Below are positions 55,891 through 64,000 of a stretch of 64,000 bases of DNA, piece after piece; the stretch's first letter is position 1, and the number at the start of each line of letters is the position of its first letter. The position numbers were made by a program, and so were the translations under genes. The notes beneath the pieces were generated by a model. The model had not been told where the DNA came from and did not search any database. It worked only from the letters and a program-made list of their open reading frames with translations. Source of the stretch: Bacteroides sp. (GTDB taxonomy: Bacteria > Bacteroidota > Bacteroidia > Bacteroidales > Bacteroidaceae); assembly GCA_019416685.1 (NCBI GenBank), contig DXWV01000057.1:1-64000 (forward strand). Direction: 5' to 3'.

Positions 55891-56355
55891 ATGGGAGTAC
55901 CTTTTAAAAAGATTGCAAGAAAAGACCCGAGAAAGGCGGATGCGGTGGAGAAGTTCTACCCGCAATTGGTGACCACGGGGCCCAATGCGGATCTGGACGC
56001 AGTAGCGTTCAAAATGAAAGAGAAGAGTTCGCTTACATTAGGAGACATACAGAGTGTGTTGACCAACTTCGTAGAGGCGATGAGGGAAGTGTTGTACAAC
56101 GGACAGTCAGTCAATATCAAGAACTTCGGCGTGTTCAGCCTCTCGGCACGGACCTTAGGGACGGAAGATGTAAAAGAGTGCACCGCCAAAAACATCAAAG
56201 CGGTGAAAATAAATTTCCGACCTTCAACCAGCATCCGACCGGATATTACAACCACACGCGCCGGAGAGAAAATAGACTTCTATGACCTGGAAGCCTTGCT
56301 GAAGAAAAAAGAGGAAGAAGGGGGCGAAGGAGAGGGAGAAGACCCTTCGGTTTAA
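55891..56355 (+). CDS. HU-like DNA-binding protein
   Basis: A 154-aa HU/IHF-type protein. A short N-terminal extension (VPFKKIARKDPRKADAVEKF) is followed by an HU fold with the arm region INIKNFGVFSLSART-like (VNIKNFGVFSLSARTLGTED) and a C-terminal acidic tail rich in Glu and Gly. It belongs to the Bacteroides HU-like group paired with VirE and DUF4248 genes. It may bend DNA; its role in the cassette is unknown. Confidence 0.9.
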   Translation: MGVPFKKIARKDPRKADAVEKFYPQLVTTGPNADLDAVAFKMKEKSSLTLGDIQSVLTNFVEAMREVLYNGQSVNIKNFGVFSLSARTLGTEDVKECTAKNIKAVKINFRPSTSIRPDITTTRAGEKIDFYDLEALLKKKEEEGGEGEGEDPSV

Positions 56356-56497
56356 TGGAAAATTGAAAGTTGAAAATTGAAAATGGCTATGCAGTGTAAA
56401 AGCAATGATCAATTAAGAAAAGAGTGCTTAGAAAATTAAGAAAGCAGGTATAATGTAACTACACTGCGCAGCCAATTTTCAATTTTCAACTTTCCAT
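56355..56497. repeat. Imperfect inverted repeat around the HU/smalltalk gap
   Basis: ATGGAAAATTGAAAGTTGAA and the following bases to GGCTATGCAGTGTAA are largely complementary to the stretch ending AACTTTCCAT at 56497. Similar TTTTCAATTTTCAA tracts continue to 56536. Confidence 0.7.
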
Positions 56498-56545
56498 CAA
56501 ACAAGTTCTTCTCATTTTCAACTTTCAATTTTCAATTAAATAAGT

Positions 56546-56641
56546 ATGAAGAAATCAATCTGGGATAAAATTCTAAAAATTGTGATAGCAGTAGCTTCGG
56601 CCGTGTTAGGAGCGTTAGGGGCAAATGCGATGAACGTATAA
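56546..56641 (+). CDS. Smalltalk micro-protein
   Basis: A 31-residue protein, MKKSIWDKILKIVIAVASAV then LGALGANAMNV. It matches the Bacteroides 'smalltalk' family: Lys-rich N-terminus, then one hydrophobic helix with small residues. It usually follows the HU-like and DUF4248 genes of this cassette. It is likely membrane-inserted; function unknown. Confidence 0.85.
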   Translation: MKKSIWDKILKIVIAVASAVLGALGANAMNV

Positions 56642-56688
56642 GTTCGGAAGGCATGAAAATGCGACAAGTTCGCAGATCGTTTTAAATA

Positions 56689-56723
56689 GAAGGCTGCACA
56701 GTAGAAGATACTGTACAGCCTTC
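56689..56723 (+). terminator. Terminator of the HU/smalltalk genes
   Basis: GAAGGCTG and CAGCCTTC pair with an inner ACAGTA/TACTGT stem, followed by a short T run. Confidence 0.8.
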
Positions 56724-56775
56724 ATTTTTGTTTAGTTTTTGTTCAAATATTCCTCTTTATAGATTACAATAACCA

Positions 56776-59439
56776 CTACATTCGACTTATCTCCAGATAA
56801 TCCAGATTGCAATCATTGGCATCTTCCCTGCCATGAGACATATTAGAATCAAATCCTTTTCCTTCCGGATTGAGTCGCAAACTGACCACATGACGTCCGG
56901 CTTTCAAATTCTTCAATATATAATTTGACCTCGTCCATTTGTTCCAATCACCTGTAGCTTCCAGAATAAATGTCCCGGAATCAATATTATCGACAAAGAC
57001 AGAACGGATGGTACAGTAGGTTCCATCCGGACCGTGCCCGTTAGCACCGGAAAGGACAAGAGCATAATCACCATCAGCAGGAACATCAATTGTAAAGGCC
57101 ACATCTGCCGGTTTAGTATATAAGTCCACTACAAATCCCTTCCCGGAATAGCCGGGATGAACATTACTGAACGTTCCCTTCGATACAGCATCTTCCGCTT
57201 CAAAAACTTCCCGCCAGTCAGTTTTAATCACCGGATTGGAACAGTCGGACTTAAAACCCCGTTTGTCCACCGAATACACAGAATAAAAGCTAGCAGGTTC
57301 CCGACTAAGATCATATGGGAACGTTATTTCTTTATCTTCTATCTTTGTGCCACACAAGAAATAACGCAAGCCGGATTCTACCGGACAGTTAATAATCTGT
57401 CCTTTTTGTTCCAATACAGGTTCTATCGGTGACCAATCCTCACGAGGTCCCGGCTGAACCAGATTCATTTTATCACTCGCGTGTGTTACTGTCATCACAA
57501 TATCAATTGTATAGTCTCCTTGTGCCGTTGCAGGCAACAGATAAGGTAATTTTTGGTCTTGTCCGTTCACTGTCATTTTTTTGACTGTATTCCCTTTTCC
57601 GGTAATATTGATATTCAGTACTGCATCCCGATAACGGAAGTTCTCCAATGAAATTTTACCGGCCACAAGATCGGGTACTACCGGAGTAAAGGTAATCCCT
57701 TCTTCTTCCATGGTCATGCCAAACAATACACGGTATACCATACTGATATAAGATGCCACCGACCACAACTGACGGGAAGAATTCAATGCCGTACCGCAAT
57801 CATACCCCGTATCATAGGTCATATTCTCTTTGTGAGTCAAAAATAATGCACCGGCACGGACCAATGATTTTATCATATGTTCCACAACTTTCGTATTTTT
57901 CACATCACGGGCGGCATACATATAAGGGGTTTCCCAGACCGGCCATACACTCTTGTTGTGATAAGAAAAGTCATCCGGAATGCTCGGATATAGTACAGCA
58001 GCTCCATAAGGATAAAGCGGAAAGTTCTCTACCATTTGTATACTCTGCCCGGTAGTCGCTATATCCAATACAGCTGCCAGACCATTGGACATCACCCCTA
58101 CTCTTTGAGTCGGCCTGTAACCCAGGTATTCCGGATAAAGATAGCAAGTATAGCATCCTTGTTTTTCATCCCAAAAGCGCTTATTTATATTCTCCTTCAA
58201 AAGACTGGAATATTTCTCCCACATAGCAATCTCTTCTGCCGGTTTCTGAATGATACGCCCTGCAGTTCCAAGAAATTGATAAAAGAATTTATGTAATGCA
58301 TTAGTTCCACTGGAAAAAGAATCGGCAATCACAGAATTTATAAACCAGTTGGGATAGGTATGTGTACGCCAGTCCATCGAACAGGTTTCTCCTTTAAACA
58401 AACCAACATTGGCATCAAATGCCACATGGATGTCTTTCAACGCTGTGTATTTCAAACCGTCATATACAGATTCCAACCAGCTCTTATCACCTGTGTACAA
58501 ATAATATTCCCAGGCGGCCATTGCCCACACGACACGATCGGTAGAAATAGGCCAGGATCCGCCGCTACCTGTGTCCTGAAGTGCTTCTTTCGGATTTTGC
58601 AAAGTCTGTTTTTCTAATGTCTTACGCGAAACCTCCGGCAGTATCCAGGCATAAGAGAAATAGATACTGTACACAGCATCACGTGTCCATGTATCGGGCC
58701 ATAAAGCACCTGCCATAAACGTACTGTCCGTGCGGATATCAAGCTGCATCTCTTCCAGGGCCATGTTATAAAGGGCTACCAACATACGGTTGTTCTCAGC
58801 TGTAAACTGAGGAAATGTAGAAATGTCTTTTTGTAACTTCCAACGATTTTCTCCATGATAATTCGACTCTATTTCCGTATCAGAAGTAGCAACAGCCTCT
58901 CTTGTCCCAAGGAAAGAAGCATCAATCACTTCCTCCGGAGTTATCATAAAAGAAAGGTCTGTACCTGTTTCACGTACAATATTCCAATGTGATTTAAAGT
59001 CTTTTACACGATCGGAAGCTCCCATTGCAATTCCATCTCCCCGACGCATCAGATGTAAATCCCGTGAAGTAGCCTTGTTCTCAAGCGTATACCAACCGCA
59101 GTTCTTCTGAGTCAGAAAATCAAATCCACCATATTTCCATTTCAGATTTTCTTGTCCCTTACCATCAGAAGTTACACACACAACCTCTTCTCCGTCAAAC
59201 TGCAGGTATTTCCCGCTTTTCTTATTCTTGATCAGAAACTCTTCTCCGGGAGTACTTTCAATAATCCAAAGGAAATCATCTCCTGAGGGCTCGGCAGCGA
59301 AACAAAAAGTTCCCTCTTTCTCGCCTAAGTACTCTCCGGTATCACGATTCTGTAAACTCCACTCGGAATAGACTTTATCATTACGACAGGAAACCAAAGA
59401 CAATAATACAATCAGACTAAAGCATAAATGTAATTTCAT
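56776..59439 (-). CDS. Lipoprotein glycoside hydrolase with beta-trefoil-like and CBM domains
   Basis: An 887-aa surface-type lipoprotein (lipobox LSLVSC near residue 18). Residues about 25-165 look like a beta-trefoil or ricin/fascin-like module (WSLQNRDTGEYLGEKEG, SGKYLQFDGEEVV). The centre (about 200-600) is an alpha/alpha toroid hydrolase of the MGH1/six-hairpin type (WPDTWTRDAVYSIYFSYAWI, WPISTDRVVWAMAAWEYYLY). The C-terminus (about 755-887) is a CBM6/35-like lectin domain (VFEAEDAVSKGTFSNVHPGY ... LDYLEI). Exact glycosidic specificity cannot be set by eye. It is followed on the same strand by no other gene in the window; the two FG-GAP genes are upstream. Confidence 0.82.
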   Translation of the reverse strand: MKLHLCFSLIVLLSLVSCRNDKVYSEWSLQNRDTGEYLGEKEGTFCFAAEPSGDDFLWIIESTPGEEFLIKNKKSGKYLQFDGEEVVCVTSDGKGQENLKWKYGGFDFLTQKNCGWYTLENKATSRDLHLMRRGDGIAMGASDRVKDFKSHWNIVRETGTDLSFMITPEEVIDASFLGTREAVATSDTEIESNYHGENRWKLQKDISTFPQFTAENNRMLVALYNMALEEMQLDIRTDSTFMAGALWPDTWTRDAVYSIYFSYAWILPEVSRKTLEKQTLQNPKEALQDTGSGGSWPISTDRVVWAMAAWEYYLYTGDKSWLESVYDGLKYTALKDIHVAFDANVGLFKGETCSMDWRTHTYPNWFINSVIADSFSSGTNALHKFFYQFLGTAGRIIQKPAEEIAMWEKYSSLLKENINKRFWDEKQGCYTCYLYPEYLGYRPTQRVGVMSNGLAAVLDIATTGQSIQMVENFPLYPYGAAVLYPSIPDDFSYHNKSVWPVWETPYMYAARDVKNTKVVEHMIKSLVRAGALFLTHKENMTYDTGYDCGTALNSSRQLWSVASYISMVYRVLFGMTMEEEGITFTPVVPDLVAGKISLENFRYRDAVLNINITGKGNTVKKMTVNGQDQKLPYLLPATAQGDYTIDIVMTVTHASDKMNLVQPGPREDWSPIEPVLEQKGQIINCPVESGLRYFLCGTKIEDKEITFPYDLSREPASFYSVYSVDKRGFKSDCSNPVIKTDWREVFEAEDAVSKGTFSNVHPGYSGKGFVVDLYTKPADVAFTIDVPADGDYALVLSGANGHGPDGTYCTIRSVFVDNIDSGTFILEATGDWNKWTRSNYILKNLKAGRHVVSLRLNPEGKGFDSNMSHGREDANDCNLDYLEISRM

Positions 59440-59485
59440 ATAAGTAGTACTTCAAATTTAATTCATACTATGACAACCTATCATT

Positions 59486-59582
59486 GAAACGCAGATTATC
59501 GCAAATTCACGCAAAAAATATCGTCTCTCAAGTACAGCAAACCTTCTAATTTGCGAAAATCTGCGATCATTTGCGTTTTAAT
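59486..59582. repeat. Intergenic repeat copy 2
   Basis: GAAACGCAGATTATCGC at one end and TTTGCGAAAATCTGCGATCA then TTTGCGTTTT at the other. It is related to 55217-55316. Confidence 0.6.
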
Positions 59583-59620
59583 AAAACGTTCATTTGATGA
59601 GGATACAGTACTTAAAGGAA

Positions 59621-60745
59621 TTATTTTATAATCAATTTTTTAGTAACCACATTATTTCCGCATTCTACACGAACGAAATAATGTCCGCTGCTCCAACCAT
59701 CCACTGGTATGTCTGTGGTATGACCTGCAACAATCGTTCTAACCAGTTGTCCGGTCACGTTATAAACAGAGATCCGATTATTATCGGAATTCGTCTTTAC
59801 AGCAAACGAAGCATCTTTTTCAACGATTACAGGATAAACAGATACAGCCTCTTCCTGCTTTTCCGTACTTACACCTGTCCCACTTCCCTTACCAAGTTTT
59901 ACACCACGTACACAGGTCGGCTTAATCCCGGCAGGCATAAAAAAGGTTTCATCAAAAGAACCACGACCACTTTTACTATATCCGTTATTCTCAGGCTTAG
60001 TAGCCGGATTACGAAGGTTAACATTAACTTCTTCGTCGTTCACCGAACAGATTGCCATATCATCATATCCGTCACCATTAAAATCCAACAAAAAAGGAAT
60101 GTCATTTTTAGTTCCAAACTGCATATTCGCAATATCCTGATTTGCAAAATCCGGAGTTTTATATTCTGTAGCAGAAGGAGTAAAGGAGCATAGCCAATTT
60201 CCTTTATCATATAAAACAACATCTGCCTGTCCATCATTATTCATATCTCCAGCCAACAAATAATCGCTTTCCGTAATACCAAAAGCAAGATTTACATCCG
60301 GAGCCATTGCCATAAAATGCATAAGCCACCAAAGTCCGTACTCATTGTCACGGCGAATAGCAACATCACCCACCCCGTCACCGTTGAAATCTGCCGAGAG
60401 TGCTTTATCGCCTACTGCCATTCCATACACAACATCCTGCGGATCAATAAAATTATTATTTCCATCGTTATAATAGAATCGCCAATGAATAAGCTGGTCT
60501 ACCGAACAGGAACGGTCTACCTCGCATAAATCAAAATAACCGTCACCATTGGCATCATATACAAAGACTTCGGATATCTGCAAATCTTTAGTCTGCGTAG
60601 GAACCGTAAGGTCAATCTTTCCATCCAAATCGAAATCAAACTGATAACCTGTCTCATAAGACCAATACACGATACCATCGGATTTTTGAGCATACATAAA
60701 AACAGCCATCAAACAGGCCAGAGTTGCAAGTATTAACTTTTTCAT
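59621..60745 (-). CDS. Secreted FG-GAP/VCBS repeat protein with type IX-like sorting domain
   Basis: A 374-aa exported protein (start at the ATG giving MKKLILATLACLMAVFMYAQ; a TTG upstream is less likely). It holds four or more FG-GAP-type blades with calcium-binding signatures (DANGDGYFDLCE, DFNGDGVGDVAIR, DMNNDGQADVVLYD, DFNGDGYDDMAI). The C-terminal ~75 residues (VYNVTGQLVRTIVAGHTTDI, ending VTKKLIIK) resemble a type IX secretion C-terminal sorting domain. Such propeller-like proteins often act as lectins. It precedes the glycoside hydrolase on the same strand. Confidence 0.82.
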   Translation of the reverse strand: MKKLILATLACLMAVFMYAQKSDGIVYWSYETGYQFDFDLDGKIDLTVPTQTKDLQISEVFVYDANGDGYFDLCEVDRSCSVDQLIHWRFYYNDGNNNFIDPQDVVYGMAVGDKALSADFNGDGVGDVAIRRDNEYGLWWLMHFMAMAPDVNLAFGITESDYLLAGDMNNDGQADVVLYDKGNWLCSFTPSATEYKTPDFANQDIANMQFGTKNDIPFLLDFNGDGYDDMAICSVNDEEVNVNLRNPATKPENNGYSKSGRGSFDETFFMPAGIKPTCVRGVKLGKGSGTGVSTEKQEEAVSVYPVIVEKDASFAVKTNSDNNRISVYNVTGQLVRTIVAGHTTDIPVDGWSSGHYFVRVECGNNVVTKKLIIK

Positions 60746-60798
60746 AACCATTAAATTTAAATTATACAATAGTAATTCATCAACATTTATTTAAAACT

Positions 60799-63700
60799 TC
60801 ACCGAAGTATAACTGAAGAATATAAAGAGTAAAGACTCTTCTCTTCAGTATCATTAATAGTCAGCAGATAAGCACCCTTCGGTAATGGAGGAATGCTGCA
60901 AGAGAGTATCCCGTTATTAAACCGGAGTCTGTCTTCGTAACAGATACGGCCTCCCATATCCATTAACCGGATTTCACAAAGATGTTCCTGTTGCATTCCA
61001 CCAGATACAATCATCAGAGAACCTTCGTCAGTAAAACAGATTTTTATTTCATCTTTTTTTTTAAGAGAATCCATTCCTGTATACCCGTCAGACATGAAAA
61101 TCAAATGATCATAGTCGGCACTATTCCTGTCTACCGGTCCCATGAAAACAGATATTACGATAGCGTCCGCCCAGTCTTCTCCCCACAATCCGATGAGGTC
61201 TTGCTGAATATTCCTTTCATATTCCACCCATTCGCCGTCTTTGGGCTTTACGGGTGTCAATGTAAGGTAAGCCAATCCCGGTTGAGAATATCCTACCCGA
61301 TAGAATATGTCTTTCGTTTCCCATACAGGAGAACTGGCAGACGGTTTTATCAGACGGAAACCAAACCAACAAGCCGTGGTGTTGTGAGAACGAATCGCTA
61401 TTTTAAAGCGGTTGAATTGATCAATAGGTACACGTATGGCACCATCCGAAGTGGTGGTGAAACGAATCATTCCCGGAGTAACCTGCAATGCTCTCTCACC
61501 CGCAAATGCATCCGTCACCCTATCGGTATGAGATACATTACCGTTATAATCATTGGATACGATGAGAGGTTCCTGATCATCAAGAACTGTAATAGCACTG
61601 ACTTTTCCGGAACGTAGGGTTTCTCCTTTGGCATCGTATTGGAAAGGAAACAAATCAAATGTAACAGCTTCTTTTCCGGGTTCCTGCGGTATTCCAACCG
61701 TATTGTTCAGATTCAGTACCAAGGTGGCAAATGTATCCAATGAAGGGAGTGACACCCGTATTTTAGAACCTTCCCGGGTATAATCCACTTTCCGGCTTTC
61801 TTCCAAAGTAATGCAATAAAGATCTGTCGGAGTCACATTGTCCGGCAGTGTAAAAGATACCTCTACTGTTTTTGTCTGAGGTGCTGCATTCACTGCATCC
61901 CAGCGCAAATCTATTGTAGAACCATAATTTACTAAATCGACAATCAAAGCATCCATCCGGCGAGTTCGTTTGTCCCAGCGTCTTTTTAATTTGGCATAGA
62001 TACCGGTGGCATTACTCAATGATAAATCCGAATAATTATAATCGGCAATCACATAGGCATGATTGGAATAATACAGATAGGCCCCGTAAGCTTCTGTAAA
62101 CTTATTCCAGCCGGCTATCCGTTCGAGTACTTCCACCGGATAATTTACAGCATGGAAAGGTACGGGATCTGTAAAGCTTGCCACTCCGTCTACGACCTGT
62201 GCAGCCGGATAACCACCAGCAGAAAGGCAGGTAGCAAATTGATAATCGATATTCTGTTTGGGCCAGCCAGTCGTTAAATTCATCTCAGCAGGCGGATAAA
62301 AATTGGCAAATACAGGCTTATCCGGATAACGTGATTTTGCTTCATAAATATCACGGTAGAGGTCTGTATATTTGGTTCCCGTACCAAAAGGCCAAAGTTC
62401 CATAAACTGATGATTGGCTACGGCTCCCGTAGTATAATGGGGAATGTTTCCACTTGTAGAAGGCAGTTGCAAAGCCGTAGTAGTGACATCTGCACGTACC
62501 TCTTTCACTGCCAAATCCAAACGATTAACCAATGGAGCCATTTCGGATGAAAAGTTACAAGCTGCAGAAGTTCCGTCGCAAACATAATTCTCGGGTAATC
62601 CATACCAGTCCCAACGGTATCCGTCCCAGTTGTACTCCTTCTGCGCCTTTACAGCCTGAGATACAAAATAATCATTGAAATTTTTAAAAGTCTCCCCTCC
62701 TATTGTATAGGAGGCATCGACTGATTCGTTGGTAGACATCAAGTAAAGATAAGAGTTGCCATAAGTAATGAAACTACGGTCAGCTACATTCCGCATAGCC
62801 CAATCGGGATAATTATGAGCAAAAGCCGGAGTGGCGGCATATATACCGGTATAGCAAACAGAACGTCCTCCGATACTGCGGAATTTCTCTATTTTCTTTT
62901 TCATTGTCTCTTTGCTTGTCCAAAGACGATCGTCTCCTACATAAGTGTTCCACGTTTCCGTTTGAGGAGCAATCTCTTCGTGAGCTCTCATCCAGGGGTG
63001 ATACTCCAATGTATTAATTCCTACAGCTTCCAGATTATGAGCCCATTTATCCACATTCAAGGAATTATCAAAAATACAGGTCCACCCGTGACGGAGATTC
63101 ACCTCCCGGCCCGTTTCTTCAAAGGTAGCCAAAGGCAAAGCCGCAGGACGTGAATTATCCATATCAGCAGACATGATAGCAAGAACGCCTGTTAGCGGTA
63201 CCATTACAGTACCATCGACAGTACCATACCCTTTCGAATCGGCATAATGTTCATAACGAGGCTTGTCTGCCGACCAATAATTAATAAGAACCTGTCCGGT
63301 AGAAGGACGGTAAAGAGCCATATCGGTATAGCCATCGCCATTAAAATCACCGGTAAAAGGAATATCTTCTGTCGTACCGAACATCACTCCGTTGATAGCC
63401 AAAGGCATATCGAATTCAGGATAACCGGTCAGAGAAGAAAATGCAACATACCAGGTTCCTGCAGAAGGACGATAAACAGCAAGGTCATCTATCCCATCAC
63501 CGTTAAAATCACCGGATAAAGGGATATCTCCGGGTAGTCCGAATTGACCTCTGGCATCGACATTCCCCTCACAAGGGGAAAAATCGATATACCAGGTGGC
63601 CAGTCCTCCGGCTCCGGAACGCATAACGGCAATATCAATCTTTCCATCACCATTAAAATCACCAGTCACGTACTTATCGGTAGCACTGATACCAAAACTT

Positions 63701-63987
63701 ACCGGAGGGCTTGTTATCCAATCTTTTTTACCATCATTTATTTTCCATACCCATTTTATATTTTCACCGGTAGTCTCTACTTCACAAATATCTACCAACC
63801 CATCACCATTATAATCTCCCACACATGCTCCCCCTATAAAGGCAGCACTCACCGTCTGAGAGATATGAGACTGATTACCGATGTCATAATTCCATCCCGA
63901 TTGTGTCCTGTAAATCAGGTCGTCGTGTGCATTCATCCAGGAAGCCAGAGACAAGGAGACGATGGACAACAAAATTTTCTTCTTCAT
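60799..63987 (-). CDS. Large secreted FG-GAP protein with putative glycoside hydrolase barrel
   Basis: A 1062-aa protein: signal peptide (about 1-20); FG-GAP repeats (about 35-260, DYNGDGLVDICE, DFNGDGKIDIAV, DFNGDGIDDLAVYRP, DFNGDGYTDMALYRP). A long catalytic-looking domain follows (about 290-720): GINTLEYHPWMRAHEEIAPQ, and KEYNWDGYRWDWYGLPENY with acidic candidates. The rest includes a beta-sandwich and ends in a sorting-domain-like tail (IRLMDMGGRICYEDRLRFNN). The barrel is GH-like but I cannot name the family. It starts the three-gene set and has the same repeats as its neighbour. Confidence 0.78.
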   Translation of the reverse strand: MKKKILLSIVSLSLASWMNAHDDLIYRTQSGWNYDIGNQSHISQTVSAAFIGGACVGDYNGDGLVDICEVETTGENIKWVWKINDGKKDWITSPPVSFGISATDKYVTGDFNGDGKIDIAVMRSGAGGLATWYIDFSPCEGNVDARGQFGLPGDIPLSGDFNGDGIDDLAVYRPSAGTWYVAFSSLTGYPEFDMPLAINGVMFGTTEDIPFTGDFNGDGYTDMALYRPSTGQVLINYWSADKPRYEHYADSKGYGTVDGTVMVPLTGVLAIMSADMDNSRPAALPLATFEETGREVNLRHGWTCIFDNSLNVDKWAHNLEAVGINTLEYHPWMRAHEEIAPQTETWNTYVGDDRLWTSKETMKKKIEKFRSIGGRSVCYTGIYAATPAFAHNYPDWAMRNVADRSFITYGNSYLYLMSTNESVDASYTIGGETFKNFNDYFVSQAVKAQKEYNWDGYRWDWYGLPENYVCDGTSAACNFSSEMAPLVNRLDLAVKEVRADVTTTALQLPSTSGNIPHYTTGAVANHQFMELWPFGTGTKYTDLYRDIYEAKSRYPDKPVFANFYPPAEMNLTTGWPKQNIDYQFATCLSAGGYPAAQVVDGVASFTDPVPFHAVNYPVEVLERIAGWNKFTEAYGAYLYYSNHAYVIADYNYSDLSLSNATGIYAKLKRRWDKRTRRMDALIVDLVNYGSTIDLRWDAVNAAPQTKTVEVSFTLPDNVTPTDLYCITLEESRKVDYTREGSKIRVSLPSLDTFATLVLNLNNTVGIPQEPGKEAVTFDLFPFQYDAKGETLRSGKVSAITVLDDQEPLIVSNDYNGNVSHTDRVTDAFAGERALQVTPGMIRFTTTSDGAIRVPIDQFNRFKIAIRSHNTTACWFGFRLIKPSASSPVWETKDIFYRVGYSQPGLAYLTLTPVKPKDGEWVEYERNIQQDLIGLWGEDWADAIVISVFMGPVDRNSADYDHLIFMSDGYTGMDSLKKKDEIKICFTDEGSLMIVSGGMQQEHLCEIRLMDMGGRICYEDRLRFNNGILSCSIPPLPKGAYLLTINDTEEKSLYSLYSSVILR

Positions 63988-64000
63988 GTTTTTTCTGATT

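Noticed and set aside
59594..60193. 199-aa plus-strand ORF opposite the FG-GAP gene
   Set aside because: Long antisense frame created by composition of a real gene on the other strand.
1..64000. CRISPR arrays or complete rRNA genes
   Set aside because: No regularly spaced direct repeats and no rRNA-like sequence were seen.

Overview
The window looks like a chromosome of the Bacteroidales, most likely Bacteroides or a close relative. Evidence: promoters of the TTTG / TAnnTTTG type, few Shine-Dalgarno sites, an ECF sigma/FecR/TonB-receptor cascade, DUF3575/DUF3868 and DUF4248 proteins, a 'smalltalk' micro-protein, and above all a capsule operon headed by upxY and upxZ behind an invertible promoter. 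The species cannot be fixed from the sequence alone.

Layout. (1) 1-4.1 kb: a sigma/anti-sigma/TonB-receptor operon whose receptor is cut off at the window edge by an insertion-sequence end, then a RibD-type reductase, a palindrome between divergent promoters, and the 3' end of a tRNA that looks like an integration scar. (2) 4.7-9.6 kb: small enzymes (two DJ-1/PfpI proteins, four GNAT-type acetyltransferase genes of which one is a frameshifted remnant, and 3-methyladenine glycosylase Tag), plus two facing 3'-truncated remnants (nitroreductase and Crp/Fnr regulator). (3) 9.9-22 kb: three membrane sensor-kinase genes (one of them kinase-dead by sequence), a lipoprotein, an esterase and a TonB receptor, an aldo/keto reductase, a PNPOx-like protein and an AraC regulator. 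(4) 22.7-25.6 kb: a 900-aa SF1 helicase with a possible HEPN-like N-terminus, the best candidate for a stand-alone defence gene. (5) 25.6-31.8 kb: an EamA permease, a DUF3575/DUF3868 pair, a lactate permease, a GNAT remnant and an AbiE-type toxin-antitoxin pair.

(6) 31.8-52.1 kb, minus strand: a complete capsular polysaccharide operon read from an invertible promoter through upxY, upxZ, an Fe-S/hexapeptide fusion, an acyl carrier protein, flippase, aldo/keto reductase, two SGNH-like proteins, pyruvyltransferase, UDP-GlcNAc 2-epimerase, glycosyltransferases, Wzy polymerase, the FnlA-FnlC-FnlB set for UDP-L-FucNAc, a WbuB-like transferase, an epimerase/dehydratase and the WecA/MraY-like initiating transferase. 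In this sequence the promoter points away from the operon (phase OFF), and fnlA carries a frameshift in an A-tract. A perfect 58-bp palindrome stands where it would stop transcription from the OFF-oriented promoter.

(7) 52.4-56.7 kb: the Bacteroides cassette of a VirE/BT4733-type primase-helicase, DUF4248, an HU-like protein and smalltalk. (8) 56.7-64 kb, minus strand: a secreted or surface glycan-degrading set: a lipoprotein glycosidase with a C-terminal carbohydrate-binding module and two FG-GAP-repeat proteins, the larger with a putative glycosidase barrel and the smaller with a type IX-like C-terminal sorting domain.
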